From contig DCHS01000030.1 in the NCBI GenBank assembly GCA_002314875.1, forward strand, positions 5,977 to 69,976: 64,000 nt of DNA, given 5' to 3'. The first letter of the stretch is position 1; every line of letters begins with the position of its first letter. Positions 25,520 through 34,014 of this stretch are shown piece by piece. The notes beneath the pieces were generated by a model, which made no database searches, was not told the origin of the DNA, and saw nothing but the letters and a program-made list of their open reading frames with translations. The stretch is from Prevotellaceae bacterium UBA1746. Its GTDB lineage: Bacteria > Bacteroidota > Bacteroidia > Bacteroidales > Bacteroidaceae. The position numbers were made by a program, and so were the translations under genes.

Positions 25520-26053
25520 ATGACACAAGAAATTATAATAGCCGGTTTCGGCGGTCAGGGTGTTCTTTCCATGGGAAAAATCCTCGCTTATGCAGGATTG
25601 ATGGAAGACAAAGAGGTATCATGGATGCCTGCCTATGGTCCCGAACAGCGTGGTGGTACGGCAAACGTTACTGTCATCGTCAGCGACGAGAAGGTCTCTT
25701 CTCCCGTTCTGAGCAGTTATGATACCGCCATCGTACTCAATCAGCCTTCACTCGATAAGTTCGAACACATGGTAAAGCCTGGTGGTACACTCATCTATGA
25801 TGACTTCGGTATTCTGAACCATCCGACCCGTACGGACATCAACATCTACCGTATCCAGGCTATGCAGGCAGCAACCGAAATGAAACTCATGAAGTGTTTC
25901 AATATGGTTGTTCTCGGTGGTTACCTTAAGGTCCATCCCATCGTCAGCATCGAAAGCGTGATGAAGGCACTTCGTAAGACGCTCCCGGAACGTCACCACC
26001 ATCTCCTCCCTACTAACGAACAAGCCATCCTTCGCGGTATGGATCTTGTCTAA
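25520..26053 (+). CDS. 2-oxoacid:ferredoxin oxidoreductase, gamma subunit
   Basis: 177-residue CoA-binding gamma subunit (IIIAGFGGQGVLSMGKILA at the N-terminus, PAYGPEQRGGTANVTVIVS after it). I start at MTQEIIIAG; an upstream TTG start would add three residues. Last subunit of the operon. Confidence 0.92.
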   Translation: MTQEIIIAGFGGQGVLSMGKILAYAGLMEDKEVSWMPAYGPEQRGGTANVTVIVSDEKVSSPVLSSYDTAIVLNQPSLDKFEHMVKPGGTLIYDDFGILNHPTRTDINIYRIQAMQAATEMKLMKCFNMVVLGGYLKVHPIVSIESVMKALRKTLPERHHHLLPTNEQAILRGMDLV

Positions 26054-26071
26054 ACAAAGACAATTAACGAT

Positions 26072-26632
26072 ATGTTCCAATCCCTCTGTCAGACTATATT
26101 ATTCAAGTGGATGGGGTGGAAAATGAATGTTACAGTCCCTGTAAGGGATAAGTGCATTCTTTGTGTGGCCCCCCATACTTCAAATTGGGATTTTATCATT
26201 GGAGAACTTTTCTGTACTTCACAAGGACGCACCGCTGGTTTCCTGATGAAGAAAGAATGGTTCTTCTGGCCTCTTGGTCGCATTTTCAAGAAGATGGGAG
26301 GTATTCCCGTTAAACGCCAGAAGAATTGTTCGTTGACGGATATCCTTGCCGAAGAGGCCAAGCAGGCTGACTATTTCAACCTCGCTGTGACACCGGAAGG
26401 AACCCGTCAAAAGACAACAACCTGGAAACGCGGTTTTTATTACATTGCCCTCAAAGCGAATCTTCCCATTCAGCTCTACGGCATCGATGCGCAGTCGAAG
26501 ACCATCGTATGTACGAAGGAGATTATTCCCTCTGGTGATGTTGAAAAGGATCTTCGAGAAATTATGGAATACTACCGACCCTTCAAAGGTCGTGGCATAA
26601 AACCCCAACTCTTCGAAGTTGAGGAAATCTAA
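26072..26632 (+). CDS. Lysophospholipid acyltransferase family protein
   Basis: 186-residue PlsC-type acyltransferase. The catalytic H-x4-D motif is in HTSNWDFIIGE, and the substrate motif in VTPEGTRQK (EGTR). It is shorter than PlsC and resembles a stand-alone group in Bacteroidetes. Acyl donor and acceptor are unknown, with glycerophospholipid the usual acceptor. It follows the oxidoreductase operon by 18 bases and lies 10 bases before the large amidase-like gene. Confidence 0.87.
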   Translation: MFQSLCQTILFKWMGWKMNVTVPVRDKCILCVAPHTSNWDFIIGELFCTSQGRTAGFLMKKEWFFWPLGRIFKKMGGIPVKRQKNCSLTDILAEEAKQADYFNLAVTPEGTRQKTTTWKRGFYYIALKANLPIQLYGIDAQSKTIVCTKEIIPSGDVEKDLREIMEYYRPFKGRGIKPQLFEVEEI

Positions 26633-26642
26633 ACTATTACCA

Positions 26643-29525
26643 ATGCGAATAAGATATCGCCATATCCTATCCTTGCTCTTTGCCCTTGCACTTTCCCTGC
26701 AGGGGCAAAGTCGTGCTTTTATGTCACCTCTTCCAGAGGCCAAGAAAGACAAGGTAACCTCTGATAATCAGCCAGGAAAGCTTTCCTATGAAGGCCGGGA
26801 CTTTTATGGAAAACCTTGGATGCTCCGCACGTCTCATCCCTTTACAGCCACCCGCGGTCTTGCCGGAAGGCACCTCAGCGTGTGGGCAAGCCATGGTCGT
26901 TATTTTGACCATGAAAAGGCTTCGTGGAAATGGCAGCGTCCCTACCTTTTCTGCTCCACGGAAGACATGCTCACCCAGAGTTTCGTCTATCCTTTCCTCA
27001 TTCCCATGCTGGAAAACGCAGGAGCCGTTGTCTTTACACCCCGTGAGCGCGACTATCAAAAGAACGAGGCTATAGTCGATAACGATACACCGGCACGCTA
27101 TGGAACCTATTCCGAAACCGGAATGTGGCAGACGGCTCGCGGTCCCATCGGGTGGGGTACAGTATCCTATGATCCAGAGACGGACTTTGAAGAAATCCTC
27201 CCTGGCTTTGGGTTGAACTATGCCGTTCTCAACGACACAGTGATGCCTTTCCGTCAGGGTACGGCAAAGATGATCAATGCCAATACTCCAGAGGCTACAG
27301 CTTCGTGGATGCCCCAGATTCCCGATCGTGGACGCTATGCGGTATATGTCAGTTATATGACATTGCCAAACAGTGTAAACGACGCTCATTATACGGTATA
27401 TCATGCTGGCGGCAAATCCACTTTCACCGTGAACCAGCAGATGGGTGGTGGAACCTGGCTCTACCTGGGAACCTTCCTCTTTGACGCCGGACAGTCAGAG
27501 AATAACCGTGTTGTGTTGTCTTCTGAAAGTCAGCAGAACGGTGTCGTTACCGCGGATGCCGTTCGTTTCGGTGGTGGCCGAAGTCTTATCGAGCGTTGCG
27601 ATCCGGAAGTCACCTATACTTACGAGAATCACACCCGTCAGTGGAACGACTCCATCCTTGGCGATTGTGAAGAAACGATAACAGATACTATCCCTCATTA
27701 CAAATATGGAAAGGGAACACGTTCTGGTCTTGCTCGTTTCTTAGAGGCTTCTCGTTATTACTGCCACTTCGCTGGTCTTCCTGATACGCTGGTTTCACAC
27801 TATCATGGTCTCGACGACTACAAGGACGATCTCCGTGCACGTTCCTACATGATCAACACGCTTGCTGGTGGCAGTTGTTTCGTACCCGATACCATTGGTC
27901 GCAAAGTGCCTATCGAATTGCAGTTTGCCCTCCATACCGACGCTGGTGTGAATCGTGACGGTTCTGTTTATGGTGCATTGACGATCACCACGCCTTACGA
28001 TGACAACGGTGTAGAGAACTATCGCTCTGGACTCTCTCGCAAAGTTTCAGAGAACTATGCCTCTCACATGCTGGACAATATCTCTTCTGAACTTTCAAAA
28101 CTCTACAAGGTTAACTGGCCTGCCCGCGATCTCTACGTTCGCAACTATGCCGAGACACGCAGTCCTCAGATGCCTTCCATCATTCTCGAACTCTTATCGC
28201 ACCAGAGCTTCAAAGATATGACCTACGCCCATGATCCCAATTTCAAATTCATGGCGTCACGCATCATTTACAAAACCTTGCTTCGCGAGATTTACACGCT
28301 CCATAACCTTGGAGAACCTACTATCCAACCACTCCCAGTGACAGCTGTCTGTGCTACTTTGGGAACGAATCCTCACACGACCATTATCACATGGAAGCCT
28401 CAGGAAGATCCCCTGGAGGCAAGTGCGACACCGACAAATTACATCCTCTATTGCCGCGAAGGTGACAGAGACTGGAACGAAGGAATTCTGACGGGTGGAA
28501 ATACCGCTGTAGAGGCTACTCTGAAGCCTGGCGTTCACTATCAGTTCCGCATTGGTGCCCTCAATGCTGGTGGTGAAAGTTTCCCCTCTGAGCCTGTCAG
28601 TGTCTATATAGCCCCGGACAATGCGACCAGTCAGCAGAAAACAATTCTCCTGGTTAATGCTTTCGACCGCCTCAGTGGTCCAGCCCGTATTCAGACGAGT
28701 GACAAACTCGGGTTCGATCTAAAGAAAGATGTTGGTGTCAGCTATGAGGTGAACTCTTCTCTAACTGGTTCGCAGAAGGTCTATGATGCTTCTCGTGCCG
28801 GTCGTGAAGGTACCAGCGGCCTTGGCTATTCCGGGGGTGAACTGGTAGGGCTTGTATTGGCAGGTAATAAGTTCGACGGCTTTGCTCTCCATACCGGAGA
28901 TATCGTTGCTACTCATCCTGAATACAATGTGGTCAGCATGAGTCGTGAGGCTTTCGACGGGCTCTCAGCAGAAGCGCTCAGAAAGTATGCTCTCATTGAT
29001 TACATAGCAGGTCTGCAAGTGGATGTGGACTACAATATAAAGAAGTACACGGTATTCACACCTGCCACGCAGCATCTTCTAACAGCCTATAGTCAGCAGG
29101 GAGGTTGTCTCCTCGTCAGCGGCAGCCATCTTGCCGTTCCTGCCGCCTCTGCAGATTCTCTTACCCAAGCTACGACGAACCAGTTCCTGGCACAGACGCT
29201 TCACACGGTCTATCGTGACGAAAGTCTTCACAACAACAGCGGAACCTTCGTGGGACTTGGAATGGAAATACCCATCTATAATTCTCCCAACGAACTCCAT
29301 TATCCCTGCCAGCAGAGCGATATCATCGAGCCTGCTGACGACAAGGCTTTCACTGCCTTTGCCTATGATAAGAACGGCTATTGTGCTGGTATTGCATGGC
29401 CTCGCATGACAAGCGAAGAAATGACGGCTGGTCCCGGTGTTGTTATGTCCTTCCCCTACGACTGCATCAGCGATGAGAAGACGCGCCGAACAGCAATGTC
29501 GGCTCTCCTCGACTTCCTGCAATAA
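26643..29525 (+). CDS. Large secreted amidase-like protein with inserted golvesin-type domain
   Basis: 960-residue exported protein (signal MRIRYRHILSLLFALALSLQ). The parts of an N-acetylmuramoyl-L-alanine amidase fold are present but interrupted. SHGR (H84) and a following Glu near 107 come first, then NAGAVVFTPRERD; about residues 185-310 form a beta-rich domain (YAVYVSYMT, TVNQQMGGGTWLYLG, VTADAVRFGGG) like golvesin/xanthan-lyase domains. DDLRARS, HTDAG (H431) and SIILELLSH (E516) complete the amidase. A fibronectin III-like domain (about 570-660) and a C-terminal domain of about 300 residues follow. Relatives are often labelled xanthan lyase; peptidoglycan hydrolysis fits the motifs better. 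Confidence 0.75.
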   Translation: MRIRYRHILSLLFALALSLQGQSRAFMSPLPEAKKDKVTSDNQPGKLSYEGRDFYGKPWMLRTSHPFTATRGLAGRHLSVWASHGRYFDHEKASWKWQRPYLFCSTEDMLTQSFVYPFLIPMLENAGAVVFTPRERDYQKNEAIVDNDTPARYGTYSETGMWQTARGPIGWGTVSYDPETDFEEILPGFGLNYAVLNDTVMPFRQGTAKMINANTPEATASWMPQIPDRGRYAVYVSYMTLPNSVNDAHYTVYHAGGKSTFTVNQQMGGGTWLYLGTFLFDAGQSENNRVVLSSESQQNGVVTADAVRFGGGRSLIERCDPEVTYTYENHTRQWNDSILGDCEETITDTIPHYKYGKGTRSGLARFLEASRYYCHFAGLPDTLVSHYHGLDDYKDDLRARSYMINTLAGGSCFVPDTIGRKVPIELQFALHTDAGVNRDGSVYGALTITTPYDDNGVENYRSGLSRKVSENYASHMLDNISSELSKLYKVNWPARDLYVRNYAETRSPQMPSIILELLSHQSFKDMTYAHDPNFKFMASRIIYKTLLREIYTLHNLGEPTIQPLPVTAVCATLGTNPHTTIITWKPQEDPLEASATPTNYILYCREGDRDWNEGILTGGNTAVEATLKPGVHYQFRIGALNAGGESFPSEPVSVYIAPDNATSQQKTILLVNAFDRLSGPARIQTSDKLGFDLKKDVGVSYEVNSSLTGSQKVYDASRAGREGTSGLGYSGGELVGLVLAGNKFDGFALHTGDIVATHPEYNVVSMSREAFDGLSAEALRKYALIDYIAGLQVDVDYNIKKYTVFTPATQHLLTAYSQQGGCLLVSGSHLAVPAASADSLTQATTNQFLAQTLHTVYRDESLHNNSGTFVGLGMEIPIYNSPNELHYPCQQSDIIEPADDKAFTAFAYDKNGYCAGIAWPRMTSEEMTAGPGVVMSFPYDCISDEKTRRTAMSALLDFLQ

Positions 29526-29574
29526 TCCCCATAAACCTTATAAACCTAATAACCAAATAACCCCATAACCCTTT
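29526..29574 (+). repeat. TATAAACC/ATAACC word leader before ettA
   Basis: The 49 bases between the amidase-like gene and ettA are almost wholly made of CATAAACC, TATAAACC, TAATAACC and CATAACCC words, ending directly at the start codon. The same words, on the coding strand, precede the glycosyltransferase gene near 34.0 kb. Confidence 0.55.
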
Positions 29575-31272
29575 ATGGCAACAGTTGACGACAAGAAAAT
29601 CATCTTCTCAATGGTTGGTTTGACCAAGACCATCAAACAGACTAACAAAACCATCCTCAAAAACATTTATCTCAGTTTCTTTTACGGCGCAAAGATCGGT
29701 ATCGTCGGCTTGAACGGTGCTGGTAAATCTACGCTGATGAAAATTATCGCTGGTCTCGACAATGAATATCAGGGTAATGTCGTTTGGAGCCCTGGCTATA
29801 GTGTTGGCTATCTTCCTCAGGAGCCTCATCTCGACGACGACAAAACCGTTCGCGAGGTAGTAGAGGAGGGTGTTCAGCATATTGTTGATGCTCTGAACGA
29901 ATACAACAAGATTAACGAACAACTTGCTCTTCCTGAGTATTACGAGGATCCTGACAAGATGCAGGCTTGCTTCGATCGTCTCGGAGAACTCCAGGATATC
30001 ATCGATGCTACCGATGCCTGGAACCTTGACAGCCGTCTTGAGCGTTCCATGGATGCCCTCCGTTGTCCTCCCGCAGACCAGAAGTGCCAGTATCTTTCTG
30101 GTGGTGAGCGTCGCCGAGTAGCGCTCTGCCGACTCCTCCTTCAGCAGCCCGATGTTCTCCTTCTCGATGAGCCTACCAACCACCTTGACGCTGAAAGTAT
30201 CGACTGGTTGGAACAGCATCTCCAACAGTACGAAGGTACGGTGATCTGTGTTACTCACGACCGTTACTTCCTCGATGATGTTGCAGGTTGGATCCTAGAA
30301 CTCGACCGCGGCGAAGGTATTCCCTGGAAGGGTAACTACTCTGGCTGGCTCGAGCAGAAATCTACCAGAATGGCCCAGGAAGAGAAGGTGGCTTCAAAAC
30401 GCCGCAAGTCTCTTGAACGCGAATTGGAATGGGTTCGCATGGCTCCCAAGGCTCGTCAGGCTAAGGGTAAGGCTCGTTTGAACTCTTACGATAAGATGCT
30501 GAACGAAGAGCAGAAGGAAAAGGATGCTAAACTCGAAATCTATATTCCCAACGGTCCACGTTTGGGTAACAAAGTTATTGAAGCTCAGCATGTTGCAAAG
30601 GCTTTCCCTGGTAAGGAACTCTTTGCTGACCTTAACTTCATGCTTCCTCCCAACGGTATTATCGGTGTCATCGGTCCTAACGGTGCGGGTAAGACTACGC
30701 TCTTCCGTCTTATTATGGAACTCGAGAAAGCTGACGCAGGCACCTTCGAAGTTGGTGAAACTGTGAAGTTAGCTTATGTAGACCAGCAGCACAAGGATAT
30801 CGATCCCAACAAGAGCGTTTACGAAGTGGTTTCCCAGGGTAACGAACTGATGCGTCTCGGTGGCCGTGACATCAATGCCCGCGCTTATCTCAGCCGTTTC
30901 AATTTCGCTGGTGCTGACCAAGAGAAGAAGTGTGGCGTTCTTTCCGGTGGTGAGCGTAATCGTCTCCATCTTGCCATGGCACTCAAGCAGGAAGGTAATG
31001 TGCTCCTCCTCGATGAGCCTACCAATGACATCGATGTAAACACTCTCCGTGCACTTGAAGAAGGTCTCGAAGCTTTCGCTGGCTGTGCTGTTGTCATCAG
31101 CCACGACCGTTGGTTCCTTGACCGTATCTGTACTCACATCCTTGCTTTCGAAGGTGATGGAAATGTCTTCTTCTTCGAAGGTAGCTATACGGATTACGAA
31201 ATCAACAAGGCTAAGCGTCTCGGAATCGAAGAACCTAAGCGTATCCGCTACCGTGGTCTCAACAACGACTAA
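29575..31272 (+). CDS. ettA: Energy-dependent translational throttle protein EttA (ABC-F)
   Basis: 565-residue cytoplasmic ABC-F ATPase that binds the ribosomal E site and gates the first elongation steps according to the ATP/ADP ratio. Two nucleotide-binding domains: Walker A GLNGAGKST (45-53) and GPNGAGKTT, signatures LSGGERRRVALCRLLL and LSGGERNRLHLAMAL, Walker B LLLDEPTNHLD and LLLDEPTNDID. The linker (KARQAKGKARLNSYDKML) and the arm insertion after the first Walker A fit EttA and not Uup or other ABC-F types. Full length. Confidence 0.93.
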   Translation: MATVDDKKIIFSMVGLTKTIKQTNKTILKNIYLSFFYGAKIGIVGLNGAGKSTLMKIIAGLDNEYQGNVVWSPGYSVGYLPQEPHLDDDKTVREVVEEGVQHIVDALNEYNKINEQLALPEYYEDPDKMQACFDRLGELQDIIDATDAWNLDSRLERSMDALRCPPADQKCQYLSGGERRRVALCRLLLQQPDVLLLDEPTNHLDAESIDWLEQHLQQYEGTVICVTHDRYFLDDVAGWILELDRGEGIPWKGNYSGWLEQKSTRMAQEEKVASKRRKSLERELEWVRMAPKARQAKGKARLNSYDKMLNEEQKEKDAKLEIYIPNGPRLGNKVIEAQHVAKAFPGKELFADLNFMLPPNGIIGVIGPNGAGKTTLFRLIMELEKADAGTFEVGETVKLAYVDQQHKDIDPNKSVYEVVSQGNELMRLGGRDINARAYLSRFNFAGADQEKKCGVLSGGERNRLHLAMALKQEGNVLLLDEPTNDIDVNTLRALEEGLEAFAGCAVVISHDRWFLDRICTHILAFEGDGNVFFFEGSYTDYEINKAKRLGIEEPKRIRYRGLNND

Positions 31273-31323
31273 GAAATATTCAAGTAGAAAGGCATTATCT
31301 TCTAATTTTTAACTTTCAACTCC

Positions 31324-32292
31324 TTGGACATTCATTTCGCTCCGCTTCAGGGTTATACCGAAGACGTCTATCGTCGTCTGCATCACAGGATCTTTGGTGG
31401 TGTTGCGCATTACTATACTCCTTTCGTCAGATTGGAGAATGGTAAACCACGCTCTAAGGATCTGCGTGATGTCAAGGCTGAGCACAACACGGGGATTCCT
31501 GTCATTCCTCAAATCATTGCCGCTGATGGTAAGGAGGCTGAGACTTTGGTACAGGTTCTCATGGAGCAGAACTATCGCCAGATTGATCTAAACATGGGTT
31601 GTCCGTTTCCGCTTCAGACTCGCCATGGGCGTGGAGCAGGTGTGCTTGTTCATCCCGAAAAGGTAGAGGAAATTGCTGCTGTCGTTGCAAAGTATTCTGC
31701 CATGGATCTGGCTGACGCTGAGGGTCGCAGTGGGATTTCTTTCTCCGTCAAGATGCGTCTGGGACTTGAGGACTGCAATGAATGGAGGAGGGTACTGCCC
31801 GTGCTGAATGAGATTCCGCTTTCTCATATTACCCTCCATCCGCGCATTGCTTCCCAACAATACAAGGGCTCGGTTGATAGGTACTGCTTCGAGGAATTTC
31901 TGGCACTCTGCAAGCATCCCGTGATTTACAACGGCGACATTCGAAGTATCGAGGATATTAAGTTTCTTGAACAGAAGTATCCGGAACTTGCTGGTATCAT
32001 GATCGGTCGTGGACTCTTGGCGAGACCCTCTCTGGCCATCGAATATAAAGAGGGTAAGGCCTGGTCTGACCGTGATGTGATGCGGAAGGTAATGGAATTG
32101 CACGCGGGATTGCAGGAGTACTATGCCCGTATCATCCCCGGAGAGGCACAGCAGTTGCAAAAGCTCAAGACTTTCTGGGATTACTTCAAACCTTCTGAGG
32201 AGGACTCTTCTTCTTTGCTCGATCGAAAACTTTGGAAAAAGATCACAAAGGCTGGCAATATGAAGAACTATCTCAGTAATCTGCCTTGGTAG
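31324..32292 (+). CDS. tRNA-dihydrouridine synthase family protein
   Basis: 322-residue FMN enzyme reducing uridine to dihydrouridine in tRNA. MDIHFAPLQGYTEDVYRR at the start, QIDLNMGCPFP, FSVKMRLGLED, ITLHPRIASQQYKG and IMIGRGLLARPSL mark the Dus TIM barrel and FMN site. The start is TTG: it gives the expected N-terminus (M-x-I-H-F-A-P-L-Q-G), and no ATG or GTG lies near. Preceded by a T-rich TTTTTAACTTTCAACTCC leader. The Dus subfamily (A, B or C) is not assigned. Confidence 0.85.
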   Translation: MDIHFAPLQGYTEDVYRRLHHRIFGGVAHYYTPFVRLENGKPRSKDLRDVKAEHNTGIPVIPQIIAADGKEAETLVQVLMEQNYRQIDLNMGCPFPLQTRHGRGAGVLVHPEKVEEIAAVVAKYSAMDLADAEGRSGISFSVKMRLGLEDCNEWRRVLPVLNEIPLSHITLHPRIASQQYKGSVDRYCFEEFLALCKHPVIYNGDIRSIEDIKFLEQKYPELAGIMIGRGLLARPSLAIEYKEGKAWSDRDVMRKVMELHAGLQEYYARIIPGEAQQLQKLKTFWDYFKPSEEDSSSLLDRKLWKKITKAGNMKNYLSNLPW

Positions 32293-32321
32293 GAGTCAAA
32301 AGTAAAATATACCTTTTATAC

Positions 32322-32352
32322 CATTATACTTTTATACTTTTTGACTTTTCTG
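32322..32352 (+). repeat. Inverted repeat flanking the gene-free block, copy 1
   Basis: 31 bases beginning CATTATACTTTTATAC, 29 of 31 identical to the reverse complement of 33084-33114. Lies 30 bases past the dus stop codon. Confidence 0.7.
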
Positions 32353-32538
32353 CCCTTTTATACCAATTATAGCGTTATACTTTTTATACCTTTTCGAGTC
32401 TGGCTATGGAATTTTCTTTCTGTGGGGAGGACTGAGAAGGATCCTGTCGGGCATTGCAAGCGGGCATTGATGCGGAGACTGTCGTGAGTTAAATCTAGTT
32501 TTCATCATCTTTTGAAATTAAATTTTTGATATTCTTTC

Positions 32539-32546
32539 TAAGTTTG
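32539..32546 (+). promoter_or_regulatory. Rightward TAnnTTTG box in the gene-free block
   Basis: TAAGTTTG followed by CA; a TTTG lies 24 bases upstream, somewhat far. It would drive a transcript towards the terminator at 32850. Confidence 0.35.
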
Positions 32547-32637
32547 CAATGGGAACAGATGACCTACAGGTTTGGTGAAGGGGGAGGCAGGTCAAACTTC
32601 GACCACCACAAAACCTTTTATCCCCGGTTTGCGAGTG
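32547..32637. ncRNA. Possible structured RNA between facing promoter boxes
   Basis: The 91 bases can fold as RNA: AGGTTT-GGTG pairs with CACC-AC-AAAACCT, enclosing hairpin GGTC-aaacttc-GACC; GGGGGA can alternatively pair with TCCCC. Either strand could be transcribed, given the opposing boxes at each end. No match to RNase P, tmRNA or SRP RNA signatures was seen. Family unknown. Confidence 0.3.
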
Positions 32638-32645
32638 CAAAGCTA
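32638..32645 (-). promoter_or_regulatory. Leftward TAnnTTTG box in the gene-free block
   Basis: On the minus strand TAGCTTTG followed by CACTCG, facing the rightward box about 90 bases away. No clear -33 partner. Confidence 0.35.
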
Positions 32646-32849
32646 CGACAATATATTTGAATTCTAAAAAAGAAAGCAACAAAAACAGTGATTTTTTCAA
32701 AAATGGAAGAAGTTCATCCAATTAACGCCCGTTAAGGTTTTTAACATAGCGGTATTTGGTAATCTCAGCATTTTTTCGTAACTTGTTGTTACGTTAGCCA
32801 TTTTAACCTCCTGTATTACAGCGTCAAAACGCTCTGCTGGGAGAGTTTT

Positions 32850-32894
32850 AACGGGGTCCGCGGTAGTTTTTTTTACCTGGACCCCGTTTTATTT
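32850..32894 (+). terminator. Strong intrinsic terminator in the gene-free block
   Basis: AACGGGGTCC (32850-32859) pairs with GGACCCCGTT (32879-32888); inside, GGTA pairs with TACC around a T-rich loop. TTTTATTTC follows on the plus strand. Too far from dus (about 560 bases) to be its ordinary terminator, so it probably ends a separate transcript. Confidence 0.7.
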
Positions 32895-33083
32895 CTCTGC
32901 GCTTTGCGTTCCATTCTCAACTTTAACATTCCAAAGCGAGATAGTTGTTGCTGTGATAAGTAGCTGGAAAGACTAAGGAAAAAGACACCAACACATCAAG
33001 GAATTTGTCTACGTTTTCAGAAAAACATCACTAAAAACTGTCTACTATTTTTAGGAAAAGTCAAGATTTGAAGCAATAAAAAA

Positions 33084-33114
33084 CAAAAAAGTCAAAAGGT
33101 ATAAAAGTATAATG
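33084..33114 (-). repeat. Inverted repeat flanking the gene-free block, copy 2
   Basis: Minus-strand partner of 32322-32352 (29 of 31 identical). It overlaps the terminator hairpin of the glycosyltransferase unit. Confidence 0.7.
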
Positions 33115-33135
33115 ATATATTATACTTTTATACCT
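33084..33135 (-). terminator. Terminator of the glycosyltransferase unit, built from TATACTTT words
   Basis: Perfect 17-base inverted repeat (33097-33113 and 33119-33135, AGGTATAAAAGTATAAT and its complement) with a 5-base loop, 8 bases past the stop codon. On the minus strand TTTGACTTTTTTG follows. Its stem is AT-rich, unlike the GC-rich stems of the other terminators here. Confidence 0.6.
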
Positions 33136-33143
33136 ATTTCGGC

Positions 33144-33953
33144 TTACTTGGTCTGACGCATATATCTCACTCCTTCCATCATATGACGGAATACTGGGAA
33201 GAAATGACAATAACGATTGCGAGCGCTTCTGAAAGCATAGCAGAAACAATGGTACCATGCCGCAGATCCATGGACATAGTATTTGAACGCTCCGAAAGAT
33301 CTCTGAACTCCTGCATCAACGTAAATCATAGACTGCTTCAGCATCATACTGGTCTCTACCAGTTCAATGGGGAAGTAATGCAGCTTCAACTTGCGACGAA
33401 TAGCGTCGATAACCCACACATCTTCCTCTCCGCATGTCAGGAATTTTGTTCCTAACCCAAAGCGTTCATCGTAACGAATCACCCCCTGAACCTTCTCGCG
33501 ACGACAGGCTTTCTCGATCGTTGACACGGTATAATCTCGGGGAACAACGAAGATCTCTCGCTCGTTTTCTGGATATTGCTTCAGCAAACGACCCGTATAA
33601 CTCGTTGCACGGAAATAAGCAACATCTACTTTCGGATGCTTCTCAAAGGTTTCGCGCACGATAGAGAAAGAACTGGAAGTGAGGCGAGTGTCGTCGTCAG
33701 CAAACATAACGATATCTGCTGTAGCAAGTGCCATCGCCTGATTTCGATTCGCAGAAAGTCCCTGACCCTTATACTTATGAACTATGACATCCTCACGCTC
33801 TGCTATGCCCTTTGGCATCAATTCCAAATAGCGTTCGTCGGTATATTGATAAGAGATAACATAGCGCACACCTTCCTCTGACGGAAGAAGAACTGCATCC
33901 AATTTTACAACACCTTTGTTGAAAGAACAAATCAAAACATCAATGGAAAGCAT
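33144..33953 (-). CDS. Family 2-like glycosyltransferase
   Basis: 269-residue GT-A-fold glycosyltransferase. LSIDVLICSFNKG at the start, GQGLSANRNQAM, then the metal-binding ADDDTRLTS near residues 85-90, and GEEDVWVIDAI as the likely acceptor/catalytic region. No membrane helix. It is the last gene of a sugar module (ketoisomerase, GNAT, aminotransferase) and probably transfers the modified sugar or a core sugar of LPS or another surface glycan. Acceptor unknown. Confidence 0.8.
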   Translation of the reverse strand: MLSIDVLICSFNKGVVKLDAVLLPSEEGVRYVISYQYTDERYLELMPKGIAEREDVIVHKYKGQGLSANRNQAMALATADIVMFADDDTRLTSSSFSIVRETFEKHPKVDVAYFRATSYTGRLLKQYPENEREIFVVPRDYTVSTIEKACRREKVQGVIRYDERFGLGTKFLTCGEEDVWVIDAIRRKLKLHYFPIELVETSMMLKQSMIYVDAGVQRSFGAFKYYVHGSAAWYHCFCYAFRSARNRYCHFFPVFRHMMEGVRYMRQTK

Positions 33954-34014
33954 AAGAGAAAGGGTTATAGGGTTTATAAGGGGGTTATAGGGTTTATACG
34001 CTGAAGAGCTGAAT
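33954..34014 (-). repeat. TATAAACCC/TATAACCC word leader before the glycosyltransferase
   Basis: Read on the minus strand, TATAAACCCTATAACCCCC occurs and is followed by TATAAACCCTATAACCC and CTTTCTCTT before the start codon. Same words as in the ettA leader. Confidence 0.55.

Larger units (their letters stand above)
32293..33143. other. 850-base gene-free block with facing promoter boxes and terminator
   Basis: No credible coding frame on either strand. Contents in order: TATACTTT/TATACC words; inverted repeat copy 1 (32322-32352); a 9-base direct repeat CGGGCATTG (32448 and 32461); facing TAnnTTTG boxes at 32539 (+) and 32638 (-); hairpin CGTAAC-ttgtt-GTTACG near 32779; a strong terminator (32850-32894); pairing CGCTTTG/CAAAGCG (32900-32938); CTAAAAA/TTTTTAG (33031-33054); and copy 2 of the inverted repeat (33084-33114). 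It lies between convergent genes (dus and the glycosyltransferase). Confidence 0.6.

Noticed and set aside
26643..29525. Xanthan lyase
   Set aside because: The label comes from the golvesin-like domain; the rest follows the amidase motif order and no polysaccharide lyase 8 barrel motifs are seen.
32518..32721. 67-residue minus-strand frame in the gene-free block
   Set aside because: No motif, no plausible initiation context, and it spans a promoter-like box and predicted RNA structure. Not called as a gene.
32390..32895. RNase P RNA, tmRNA or SRP RNA in the gene-free block
   Set aside because: None of their conserved core sequences could be found on either strand by reading. A covariance search would be decisive.
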